A stretch of DNA of 5,459 nucleotides. Origin: Promethearchaeota archaeon. Its GTDB lineage: Archaea > Asgardarchaeota > Lokiarchaeia > Sigyniarchaeales > SOKP01. The position numbers were made by a program, and so were the translations under genes. Below, in pieces: positions 1-5,459 of the stretch. The notes below the pieces were generated by a model. The model was not told where the DNA came from, searched no databases, and saw only the letters and a program-made list of their open reading frames with translations. Within the stretch, counting starts at the first letter, position 1; each line of letters starts with the position of its first letter. The stretch lies in NCBI GenBank assembly GCA_019057355.1, contig DXJM01000050.1, positions 1 to 5,459 of the forward strand, read 5' to 3'.

Positions 1-10
1 CAATTCAAAA

Positions 11-20
11 TTTATACAAA
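11..20 (+). promoter_or_regulatory. TATA box of the histidine kinase gene (probable leaderless start)
   Basis: The element TTTATACAAA follows an A-rich stretch that could serve as a BRE. Its centre lies about 22 bases before the ATG at 37. Archaeal TATA boxes usually sit about 26 bases before the transcription start, so the mRNA would begin at or next to the ATG. The stretch between them is a T-run with no Shine-Dalgarno sequence, which agrees with a leaderless transcript. The assignment rests on spacing and composition only. Confidence 0.5.
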
Positions 21-36
21 CATATTTTTTTTTATC

Positions 37-1926
37 ATGGAAAACCTTAGGAGCGAAATAAGAGAATATTTTAAAGGGATATTTGAAAATTCATTTGATA
101 GTATTGTTGTCTATAATCTTGATGGAATAATTATTGATGTTAATCAAATCATACTGGATTTATTTGGATTTAAAAGAGAAGAGGTCATGAATAAATTCTT
201 TAAAGATTTTTTGAGAAAGGAGGATATCATTCAAGCAATGAATGCTATTAAAGAAATCAAGGAAACGGGAAGAATTTCTAAACCCAACATTTACCAAATA
301 ACAGGGTCTGATGGTCTTATAAAGCATCTTGAAATCTATGGGATGCCTTTTAAACAAGGTGGAGCGGTAAAAGCGATATTTGCAATTGGACATGACATTT
401 CCGATAAAATAGCGATTGAGCAAAAATTAAAAGAATCTGAGGAAAAATATCGAATTTTATTTGACAAGTCTTCACACGCGATTGTTTTGTTTGATTTTGA
501 TGGAACTGTTATTGAATTAAACTCCACTATTGAGAAAATTTTTGGGTATTCCCCTAAAGAATTAATTGGTAAAAATTACTTGAAGCTCCCTTTTTTTTCT
601 GAAGGAATGATTGATATATTAGCAAAAAGATTTCAAGAATTTAAAAGCATGGAGTCACATCATTCAGAGCCAACATATCCACGAGAATTGCTGATTAAAA
701 AAAAAGATGGGACCTTTGCAACGGTAAGAACGATAACATCCCCTATTAAAATTGGGGATAAGGATTACTTTCAATCTATACTTCAAGATATAACCGAACA
801 AAGAAAAGCGGAACAAAAATTAAAAGCATCTGAAAAAAAATATCGAGATTTGTTTGATAGTTCTCCTTATTCTATTGTTTTACTTGATTTGAACGGTATT
901 ATCGTCGATGTGAATTTAACGGTAATGAACATCCTCGGATATGATCGAGATGAGGCAATTGGGATTAAGTTCTTAGATTTACCTCTTTACGAGCCAAAAT
1001 TTATTCCATTGCTCAATGATCGGTTAAAATTATATGCACGGGGTGAAAAGCTAAAATCAATCGTGCTCCCTTTAAAAAAAAAGAATGGTGGATCTTTTTG
1101 GGTGAATCCTAACGTGTCGCTCGTGGATATTGATGGTGTTCAACACATCCAGATCATTTTTGAAGATCTCACAGCAAAAATCGAAACTGAAAATGAATTA
1201 AAAGAATCTGAGAAAAAATATCGTTTAGCCTATGAGAGAGAAAACTTTTATAAAGACGTATTCGCTCACGATACTCGAAATATCTTGCAAAGTATCTTAT
1301 CATCAATAGAGATATGCAAGATGAGTATTAAGAAAAATCAAAATATTAACATCATCGAAGAATTACTCGATGGCTGCAAGCAACAAGTCTTGAGAGGTGC
1401 AAATTTGGTAAAAAATGTAAAAAAGTTTTCTCAACTGGAACAATCAAAAAGACCCTTAATGAAGATAAATCTTGTCAAGTGCATAAATAAAGCAATAAAA
1501 ATAACTCAATCCTATTCTAAAGAAAAAAAAATCAAGATTTCCCTAAAAACTGAATCGGAAAATTTTTACACTAAAGCAGATGATCTATTGATTGATGCCT
1601 TTGAAAATATATTATTGAATGCAATTCATCATAACCCTGAGAAAAGCGTTGAAATCATAATTAAAGTTTTTAAAATCATGGAAAATGACCTTGTTAAAAT
1701 TCAAGTTGAATTCATTGATAATGGTCCCGGAATCCCTGATTATAAAAAAAATGTAATATTTAAAAGAGGTAATGAGCAGGATATAACCATGAGTGGGACT
1801 GGTCTTGGACTCTATTTAGTCCATTCGATTATAGAAGAATATAACGCAAAAATTTGGGTTAAAGATCGATTTCCAAACGATCATTCAAAAGGATGCAGAT
1901 TTATTTTTCAATTTCCTCAATTTTGA
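37..1926 (+). CDS. Soluble sensor histidine kinase with three PAS domains
   Basis: This is a 629-residue two-component sensor kinase expected to autophosphorylate on histidine and pass the phosphate to an unidentified response regulator. Three PAS domains run at about 13-125, 138-255 and 270-385, each with a core such as 'FDSSPYSIVLLDLNG', and are joined by 'KLKxSEKKYR' linkers. The dimerisation segment (about 397-470) carries the H-box 'FAHDTRNILQS' with phosphoacceptor H411. The C-terminal HATPase domain (about 480-629) shows an N-box with N524 and N528, the G1 box 'DNGPGIP' (D561-P567), an F-box-like 'VIFKRG' (573-578) and the G2 box 'GTGLGL' (587-592). No signal peptide, membrane helix or receiver domain is visible, so it should sense a cytoplasmic signal. 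The ligand is unknown. The frame stays open back to base 1 with no stop, but ATG 37 fits the PAS boundary and the TATA spacing. No response regulator is nearby. Function as a histidine kinase is secure; the signal and partner are not. Confidence 0.93.
   Translation: MENLRSEIREYFKGIFENSFDSIVVYNLDGIIIDVNQIILDLFGFKREEVMNKFFKDFLRKEDIIQAMNAIKEIKETGRISKPNIYQITGSDGLIKHLEIYGMPFKQGGAVKAIFAIGHDISDKIAIEQKLKESEEKYRILFDKSSHAIVLFDFDGTVIELNSTIEKIFGYSPKELIGKNYLKLPFFSEGMIDILAKRFQEFKSMESHHSEPTYPRELLIKKKDGTFATVRTITSPIKIGDKDYFQSILQDITEQRKAEQKLKASEKKYRDLFDSSPYSIVLLDLNGIIVDVNLTVMNILGYDRDEAIGIKFLDLPLYEPKFIPLLNDRLKLYARGEKLKSIVLPLKKKNGGSFWVNPNVSLVDIDGVQHIQIIFEDLTAKIETENELKESEKKYRLAYERENFYKDVFAHDTRNILQSILSSIEICKMSIKKNQNINIIEELLDGCKQQVLRGANLVKNVKKFSQLEQSKRPLMKINLVKCINKAIKITQSYSKEKKIKISLKTESENFYTKADDLLIDAFENILLNAIHHNPEKSVEIIIKVFKIMENDLVKIQVEFIDNGPGIPDYKKNVIFKRGNEQDITMSGTGLGLYLVHSIIEEYNAKIWVKDRFPNDHSKGCRFIFQFPQF
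424..1233 (+). repeat. Three copies of a PAS linker segment inside the kinase gene
   Basis: Near-identical segments occur at 424-465, 817-858 and 1195-1233, encoding residues 130-143, 261-274 and 387-399 (KLKESEEKYR, KLKASEKKYR, ELKESEKKYR). They recur at 393 and 378 bases, which is one PAS domain plus its linker, and they remain similar at the DNA level. They are the helical connectors that precede PAS2, PAS3 and the H-box. They suggest growth of the sensor by internal tandem duplication, or homogenisation between copies, rather than a mobile repeat. Confidence 0.75.
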
Positions 1927-2016
1927 AAATCATCTCGTTTCTCGATTGGTTATTGGCTTGCAGTAATTTTCAAGATCAAATAGCTACTAAAAGATATAAA
2001 ACTGAATTCACTTCAA

Positions 2017-2025
2017 TAATATAAT
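2017..2025 (+). promoter_or_regulatory. Candidate TATA box for the nitroreductase gene
   Basis: TAATATAAT lies in the 154-base gap after the kinase. A start about 26 bases downstream would fall near 2048 and give a leader of roughly 33 bases that includes the GGA ribosome-binding site. Other AT-rich candidates exist in the same gap, namely GATATAAA ending at 2000 and CATATTATA at 2049-2057, so the choice is uncertain. Nothing else in 1927-2080 looks coding, and I see no clear terminator hairpin for the kinase gene. Confidence 0.35.
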
Positions 2026-2030
2026 CTGAT

Positions 2031-2060
2031 ATGATAGTCAACCATTTCATATTATAGTCA
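2031..2060 (+). repeat. Pair of 10-bp direct repeats spaced 20 bp, possible operator
   Basis: ATGATAGTCA (2031-2040) and ATTATAGTCA (2051-2060) match at nine of ten positions and start exactly 20 bp apart, about two helical turns. They overlap the predicted transcription start of the nitroreductase gene, where a dimeric or tandem regulator could act. In DNA this AT-rich a chance match is possible. An operator role is inference. Confidence 0.3.
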
Positions 2061-2065
2061 AAAAA

Positions 2066-2071
2066 AAGGAA
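2066..2071 (+). promoter_or_regulatory. Ribosome-binding site of the nitroreductase gene
   Basis: AAGGAA, with its GGA core at 2068-2070, stands 10 bases before the ATG at 2081. It supports this start for the nitroreductase frame and indicates that the gene has a leader, unlike the kinase gene. Confidence 0.5.
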
Positions 2072-2080
2072 TATTGATCT

Positions 2081-2578
2081 ATGATCACGCCCGAAGAATT
2101 GTTAAATCTCATGAAAGAAAGGAGAAGCACTCGTCATTTTCAAGATAAAGAAATCCCCGAGAATGCCATTCAGATGATTTTAGAAGCAGGAAGATGGTCG
2201 CCAAGTGCTTAAAATAAGCAACCCTGGGAATTTATTGTTATCAGGGATAAAAAAATTATAAAAAAGATAGGAGAAACTCAGAGTCAACCCTTCTGGGTGA
2301 CAGCTCCCGTGCACGTGGCAATAGTAGGAAAAACTAAACGAAATCCAAAGTGGTATTTGATTGATACAGCTCTTGCTTCAATGAACATGATGTTAATGGC
2401 TTGGTCTCTAAAGATTGGAACCTGTTGGGTGGGGGCAATGGAAAAAGAAAAAGCAAGTAAAATATTGGGGCTTGCTGAAGACGATTACTTGTTAACGATC
2501 TTGCCTTTAGGTTATATTGAAGGAACAATTCCAAAAAGTTATAGAGCATCCATGGAAAGAATTAAAAGGCAAATCTAA
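2081..2578 (+). pseudogene. Nitroreductase-family FMN protein interrupted by one in-frame TAA
   Basis: The frame from ATG 2081 encodes a compact nitroreductase (166 codons with the final stop), a family of FMN enzymes that use NAD(P)H to reduce nitro compounds, quinones or flavins. Visible family signatures are the N-terminal 'RRSTRHF' (residues 14-20, FMN phosphate contacts), 'SPSA-stop-NKQPWEF' (40-51, the usual SPSAxNxQPWxF flavin motif), 'APVHVAIVG' (75-83), 'DTALASMNMML' (95-105), 'GTCWVG' (113-118) and 'ILPLGY' near the end. Codon 44 is TAA (2210-2212) where the family usually has a residue such as Q, G or M; CAA would differ by one base. No other stop or frameshift is present and the downstream part is well conserved. 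The 43-residue front piece cannot be functional alone. A start at GTG 2297 would lose the first half of the FMN site and has no ribosome-binding site. The likeliest explanations are a recent nonsense mutation or a base error; readthrough is less likely. The exact substrate is unknown. Confidence 0.85.
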
Positions 2579-2594
2579 ATATCTACTAAGTAAG

Positions 2595-2604
2595 ATATAT
2601 AAAG
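2595..2604 (+). promoter_or_regulatory. TATA box of the GH57 gene
   Basis: ATATATAAAG lies in the 68-base gap after the nitroreductase frame. A start about 26 bases downstream would be near 2626 and leave a leader of about 20 bases containing the ribosome-binding site. A run of 13 A residues (2610-2622) separates the box from the predicted start. The spacing argues that the GH57 gene is transcribed on its own rather than with the broken nitroreductase. Confidence 0.55.
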
Positions 2605-2632
2605 AATATAAAAAAAAAAAAATATACTTAAA

Positions 2633-2638
2633 AAAGGA
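2633..2638 (+). promoter_or_regulatory. Ribosome-binding site of the GH57 gene
   Basis: AAAGGA ends 8 bases before the ATG at 2647. It favours this start over the out-of-frame ATG at 2642, and the protein read from 2647 begins directly with the family's first conserved strand and HxH motif. Confidence 0.6.
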
Positions 2639-2646
2639 ATTATGCA

Positions 2647-4242
2647 ATGAGCCTTGGATATTTCAGTTTGGTCTTACATGGACACATGCCTTGGTGTAAA
2701 AAAAGTGGAGTGTGGCCTGCAGGAGAGCAATGGTTTACGGAGGCCACAATGGAAACGTACATTCCCATGCTTAATATCTTGAGGGAATTAAAAGAAAAAG
2801 GGGTTAAAACGGCCATTACAATCAACATTACTCCAATATTAGCAGAGATGATGGCTGATGAATATATGAACCAGCGTTTTGGGGAATACATGGAGGAATG
2901 GATCAAAAGAGCTCGTTCTGACATTCAAAGGTTTGAAAATCATCCCAGAAGAAAAGAACTAGCAGAATTCCACTTGAACAATCTCGAACACGTGTTAAGC
3001 ACGTATCATCACAATTATTATTGCAATCTCTTGGGATCATTTAAATGGCTCCAAGATGAGGGGATGATTGAACTAATAACGTGTGGTGCTACTCATGGTT
3101 TTCTACCGCTTTTTGAAAGCGATTCGGGAATTCATTCTCAATTACAATTAGCTGTTGATACACATGAAAAATACTTTGGCAAGCCGCCAAGGGGAATATG
3201 GCTCCCTGAATGTGCATACCGGCCAAAGGAAACTAAAAATGGGAAGATAAGAGAAGCTATTGATTATTGGTTGCATAATTCGGGAATTGAATATTTTTTT
3301 GTAGACTCTCATGGTGTATTGGATGCTGAGATGATTGAGAGCAAGAATAATATCGGGTTAAATACAAATTACGGATTCAATTTAGAAACGGGTGTTTCGG
3401 TATTTGGTCGAAATAGAAATACTAGCAGGCAAGTATGGGACTCAAAGATTGGCTATCCTGGTGATCCGTTTTATCGGGAATTTCACATGAAAGATAACCA
3501 TTCTGGCTTGCATTACTGGAGGATTACTGATAAAAAATTAGGAAATAAAGATAAAGAACTTTATGATGTTAAAATGGCAAGCCAAAGGATTAACTCACAT
3601 GCAAGTCATTATATTTCAATTATGCATGATGAATTGACTAATTTTTATCAACAATACGATCATAAGGGAATTATTATCTCTCCTTATGATTTTGAGCTAT
3701 ATGGACACTGGTGGATGGAAGGAATTAACTGGTTAAAAAAGGTTTTTGAATTAATTAATCATAACAAGGAAATTGAAATGATAACGATAAGTAACTATCT
3801 CTTAGAATACAAGGATACTTTTTCTACAATTAAAATGAAGCAAAGTAGCTGGGGAGAAGGCGGGCAATTTCAAGTATGGAAAAACCTTGAACACGGGTGG
3901 ATTTGGCCTTACATTAATTCATCAATAAAGGATCTTGAAGATGTATTATCTCAAAACACAAATCCCAATGATTGGGGTCAGAGAATCCTAAAGCAAGCAG
4001 CCAGAGAATTATTATTGATGGAAGGTAGCGATTGGCCCTTCCTTCTTTATACAAAGCAAGCAAGAGAGTATGCCAATAAAAGATTTCACGATCATCATCA
4101 AAGATTCAACAAGTTGCTATGGGCTGCTAAAGATTATAATGATAAAAATCGTATTTCCATTGAAGATTTGATAGAAATGGAACAGATTGACTCATGTTTT
4201 CAAGATATTAATCTTAAATATTTCAATAGACTTAAATATTGA
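2647..4242 (+). CDS. GH57 1,4-alpha-glucan branching enzyme
   Basis: This 531-residue protein is a family GH57 alpha-glucan branching enzyme of the Thermococcus TK1436 type. Such enzymes cut alpha-1,4 chains and rejoin the piece as an alpha-1,6 branch in glycogen-like polymers in the cytoplasm. The N-terminal barrel opens with 'LVLHGHMPW' (H11, H13). 'GATHGFLP' carries H150, and the nucleophile E188 sits in 'WLPECAYRP'. The acid/base D348 sits in 'YDFELYGHWW'. Tryptophans W29, W264, W402 and W411 align with substrate-site tryptophans I recall for TK1436 (28, 270, 407, 416). The C-terminal helical domain holds 'ELLLMEGSDWPFLLYT', also typical. No signal peptide and no helix-hairpin-helix tail are present; the length matches tail-less members. 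Odd points are Phe at 349 where Thr or Ala is usual, and an apparently short loop after 'FFVDSHG' where TK1436 carries its catalytic tyrosine. It could therefore act partly as a hydrolase or amylase. No other glycogen gene is in the window. Family certain, branching activity probable. Confidence 0.9.
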   Translation: MSLGYFSLVLHGHMPWCKKSGVWPAGEQWFTEATMETYIPMLNILRELKEKGVKTAITINITPILAEMMADEYMNQRFGEYMEEWIKRARSDIQRFENHPRRKELAEFHLNNLEHVLSTYHHNYYCNLLGSFKWLQDEGMIELITCGATHGFLPLFESDSGIHSQLQLAVDTHEKYFGKPPRGIWLPECAYRPKETKNGKIREAIDYWLHNSGIEYFFVDSHGVLDAEMIESKNNIGLNTNYGFNLETGVSVFGRNRNTSRQVWDSKIGYPGDPFYREFHMKDNHSGLHYWRITDKKLGNKDKELYDVKMASQRINSHASHYISIMHDELTNFYQQYDHKGIIISPYDFELYGHWWMEGINWLKKVFELINHNKEIEMITISNYLLEYKDTFSTIKMKQSSWGEGGQFQVWKNLEHGWIWPYINSSIKDLEDVLSQNTNPNDWGQRILKQAARELLLMEGSDWPFLLYTKQAREYANKRFHDHHQRFNKLLWAAKDYNDKNRISIEDLIEMEQIDSCFQDINLKYFNRLKY

Positions 4243-4246
4243 ATAA

Positions 4247-4254
4247 TTATATTA
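4247..4254 (+). promoter_or_regulatory. Weak candidate TATA box for the membrane protein gene
   Basis: TTATATTA, just after the GH57 stop codon, would place a transcription start near 4277 and leave a leader of about 16 bases with a weak GGGA (4280-4283) nine bases before ATG 4293. A second AT-rich stretch, TATTTTATT at 4266-4274, would instead imply a leaderless start. The sequence does not decide between them. Confidence 0.3.
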
Positions 4255-4292
4255 TCCAATTATGAGTATTTTATTCTGCGGGATGCATTTTC

Positions 4293-5192
4293 ATGTTAGA
4301 AAAAAAATTTATTAAACAGCATCGATGGAAAATGACAAAATGGATGAAAAAAAATCGTCATTCCTTTCCTGATGATTACCACTTTTTTAGAATATTTTTA
4401 TACATTAATTACATTGGCCTCTTAATGGCACTTTCTGGAGTAATTTTTATGATTGCCTTTTTAACTGGGTTATTTTTCAATTCCTTTACCTTAATACTAT
4501 GGTTAACGCTATTTATAGGTGGATTAAGCATTGGAATAACAGGTAATAGAATGCAACTTCCCTTTCTTCATAAATTTTTATTTATTTATATAAAAGATCA
4601 ATCCATTCAAGTAAATTTTAATGTAAATGAATGGATATACAAGCAGAAATATATGTCCGTTAAAGCATATAAATTTGGATTGCTCTATTCTCTAATTGTT
4701 TATTTCCCTCTTACAATGTTATTTATTATTACCGTAGGGTTGCTCCTAGGTTTTATTCCTTGTATAATCATTGGTTATGTTTTATTAAGCGTGTTGGTTC
4801 TCACCAACCTTCCCATTTTATTTGTTAGTCCCTCTAATCATCTTTATATGTCTATTAATGAACCTTTCATTTTTTTTTATGGACTCTTAACTTCAATTTC
4901 TTTAACGCTTGTATTCAAGAATCAAATTTTTCATATAATAACAATTTTAATAATAGGATTATATTGGTTAATTTTCAAGTTAATATGGAGAAAACAAAAA
5001 TTTATCGCTGAAGATGATATCAAGGAACATCTAATTTCTGATATAAATGAATATTTGAAAACCGAAAATGAGATTGAATTAAAATATTGGAAATGGATTC
5101 AACCTAGACGATATCTTGTCAAAGAATTAATGGAGTCTGGTAAAATTCAAAATGGAGATTTATTAAACGATAAAATTATCAAGAAGAATTAA
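4293..5192 (+). CDS. Six-helix membrane protein of unknown function
   Basis: I do not recognise a family for this 299-residue protein. It has a strongly basic N-terminus (residues 1-30, rich in K and R) followed by about six hydrophobic helices at 35-59, 65-83, 128-150, 152-178, 191-207 and 212-231, and a charged C-terminal tail (232-299). Basic residues flank the predicted inner sides (the loop 84-127 with 'YKQKYMSVKAYK', and 'WRKQK' at 232-236), so both ends are predicted to be cytoplasmic. The spacing gives a 2 + 2 + 2 arrangement. The tail contains aromatic and basic stretches such as 'KYWKWIQPRRY' (264-274) and could be a small folded or partner-binding segment. No signal peptide, cysteine motif, ATPase motif or transporter signature is visible. 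ATG 4293 is the first start after an in-frame stop at 4263-4265. It lies 50 bases after the GH57 gene, with no functional link apparent. Coding status is secure from length and topology. Confidence 0.85.
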   Translation: MLEKKFIKQHRWKMTKWMKKNRHSFPDDYHFFRIFLYINYIGLLMALSGVIFMIAFLTGLFFNSFTLILWLTLFIGGLSIGITGNRMQLPFLHKFLFIYIKDQSIQVNFNVNEWIYKQKYMSVKAYKFGLLYSLIVYFPLTMLFIITVGLLLGFIPCIIIGYVLLSVLVLTNLPILFVSPSNHLYMSINEPFIFFYGLLTSISLTLVFKNQIFHIITILIIGLYWLIFKLIWRKQKFIAEDDIKEHLISDINEYLKTENEIELKYWKWIQPRRYLVKELMESGKIQNGDLLNDKIIKKN

Positions 5193-5198
5193 AATAAT

Positions 5199-5235
5199 AA
5201 AAAAAAATACATTTTTAACTCTTAAAAAGAAAAAA
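5199..5235 (-). terminator. T-rich terminator zone of the acidic small protein gene
   Basis: Read on the minus strand, the zone just past the TAG stop holds two T-runs, from A5GA6 at 5224-5235 and A9 at 5199-5207. U-tracts of this kind are the usual archaeal termination signal. The zone fills the 62-base gap between two convergent genes, so it probably protects each from read-through of the other. Confidence 0.4.
5211..5217 (+). terminator. Possible T-tract terminator of the membrane protein gene
   Basis: A short T-run (TTTTT at 5212-5216) lies about 20 bases after the stop codon. Archaeal RNA polymerase can terminate at U-rich stretches without a hairpin. This tract is short, so the call is tentative. 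Confidence 0.25.
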
Positions 5236-5254
5236 TTGAATTTGATCGGGAATT

Positions 5255-5395
5255 CTACTCGTCAGATTCTTCCCAATCCCCATCATTGAAGTCTTCTTCA
5301 GAATCATCATCATATTCTGAAATATCGTCCTCGTAATTATTCCAAAAATCCTTTTCTTTCCCTTTTTTTGGACCATCTAAATTTATTTTAACCAC
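5255..5395 (-). CDS. 46-residue highly acidic small protein
   Basis: A short frame on the minus strand runs from GTG (5393-5395) to TAG (5255-5257). It is supported by a GGAG ribosome-binding site six bases upstream, a TATA box further up, and an in-frame stop (5399-5401) just before the start, which leaves GTG as the only reasonable initiation codon. The protein starts with a short basic part ('MVKINLDGPKKGKEKDFW', 1-18) and continues as an acidic tail (21-46) in which more than half the residues are D or E, with serines, aromatic residues and two tryptophans overall ('FWNN', 'DGDWEESDE'). It has no cysteine pairs, membrane helix or signal peptide and is probably disordered. Roles seen for such tails elsewhere include DNA mimicry, binding to basic partners and chaperoning; none is shown here. 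It is convergent with the membrane protein gene. I do not recognise a family. Confidence 0.65.
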   Translation of the reverse strand: MVKINLDGPKKGKEKDFWNNYEDDISEYDDDSEEDFNDGDWEESDE

Positions 5396-5401
5396 TATCT
5401 A

Positions 5402-5405
5402 CTCC
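5402..5405 (-). promoter_or_regulatory. GGAG ribosome-binding site that fixes the GTG start
   Basis: On the minus strand GGAG lies six bases before the GTG codon at 5395, an ideal distance. It is the main evidence that this short frame is translated and that GTG, not ATG, is the start. Confidence 0.6.
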
Positions 5406-5428
5406 CTTACTTTTCTTATAGTTAAACA

Positions 5429-5436
5429 TTTTATAA
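5429..5436 (-). promoter_or_regulatory. TATA box of the acidic small protein gene
   Basis: The minus strand reads TTATAAAA here, close to the archaeal consensus. A start about 26 bases downstream would be near 5406, just ahead of or overlapping the ribosome-binding site, giving a very short leader. The rest of the window edge beyond it is AT-rich with nothing further recognisable. Confidence 0.5.
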
Positions 5437-5459
5437 TTTGATAGTTATTAATTTTAATA

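Noticed and set aside
160..527. Minus-strand frames opposite the start of the kinase
   Set aside because: They are antisense to a clear PAS coding region, have no promoter or ribosome-binding site, and their composition follows from the kinase codons.
424..1233. Regular repeats in the kinase as a CRISPR or mobile element
   Set aside because: The repeats are in frame, about 380-390 bases apart, and encode PAS linkers, so domain duplication explains them.
2210..2212. Stop codon read as pyrrolysine or a reassigned sense codon
   Set aside because: Pyrrolysine uses TAG, not TAA. TAA ends the membrane protein gene and the nitroreductase frame itself, so a genome-wide reassignment of TAA is unlikely.
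2297..2578. A separate 93-residue protein starting at GTG 2297
   Set aside because: It is the C-terminal part of the nitroreductase in the same frame, starting mid-domain with no ribosome-binding site.
2610..2622. A13 run as a minus-strand terminator or slippage element
   Set aside because: No minus-strand gene ends there. In AT-rich leader DNA between a TATA box and a ribosome-binding site such a run is unremarkable.
2334..2924. Frames overlapping the nitroreductase end and the GH57 start (2334-2549 minus, 2517-2699 plus, 2640-2924 minus)
   Set aside because: All overlap strongly supported family motifs in another frame and have no start signals of their own.

Overview
The window looks archaeal, and my best guess is an Asgard archaeon of the Lokiarchaeia type (inference, moderate confidence). 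The DNA is very AT-rich. Several genes are preceded by TATA-box-like elements at archaeal spacing: one sits about 22 bases before the kinase ATG, which suggests a leaderless mRNA, and others lie upstream of short leaders that carry GGA/GGAG ribosome-binding sites. A soluble multi-PAS histidine kinase with an 'HDxRN' H-box and a TK1436-type GH57 branching enzyme fit such a genome. No rRNA, tRNA or ribosomal protein is present to settle the lineage.

Layout: (1) 37-1926 (+), a three-PAS cytoplasmic sensor histidine kinase. (2) 1927-2080, an intergenic promoter region with a pair of 10-bp direct repeats spaced 20 bp apart. (3) 2081-2578 (+), a compact nitroreductase-family flavoprotein whose reading frame is intact except for one TAA at codon 44, inside the conserved flavin-binding motif. 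(4) 2647-4242 (+), a GH57 1,4-alpha-glucan branching enzyme with both catalytic residues present, its own TATA box and a good ribosome-binding site. (5) 4293-5192 (+), a six-helix membrane protein of unknown function. (6) 5255-5395 (-), a convergent 46-residue, very acidic small protein starting with GTG behind a clear GGAG site. It shares a T/A-rich termination zone (5193-5254) with the membrane protein.

The genes do not form an obvious pathway. Each has its own candidate promoter and the gaps are 50-155 bp, so they look like independently transcribed genes rather than an operon. No response regulator accompanies the kinase and no other glycogen gene accompanies the branching enzyme. The observations most worth checking are the interrupted nitroreductase, the apparently shortened catalytic loop of the GH57 enzyme, the tandem repeat in front of the nitroreductase, and the acidic microprotein. 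I see no defence system, mobile element or CRISPR array, and no convincing new multi-gene system.
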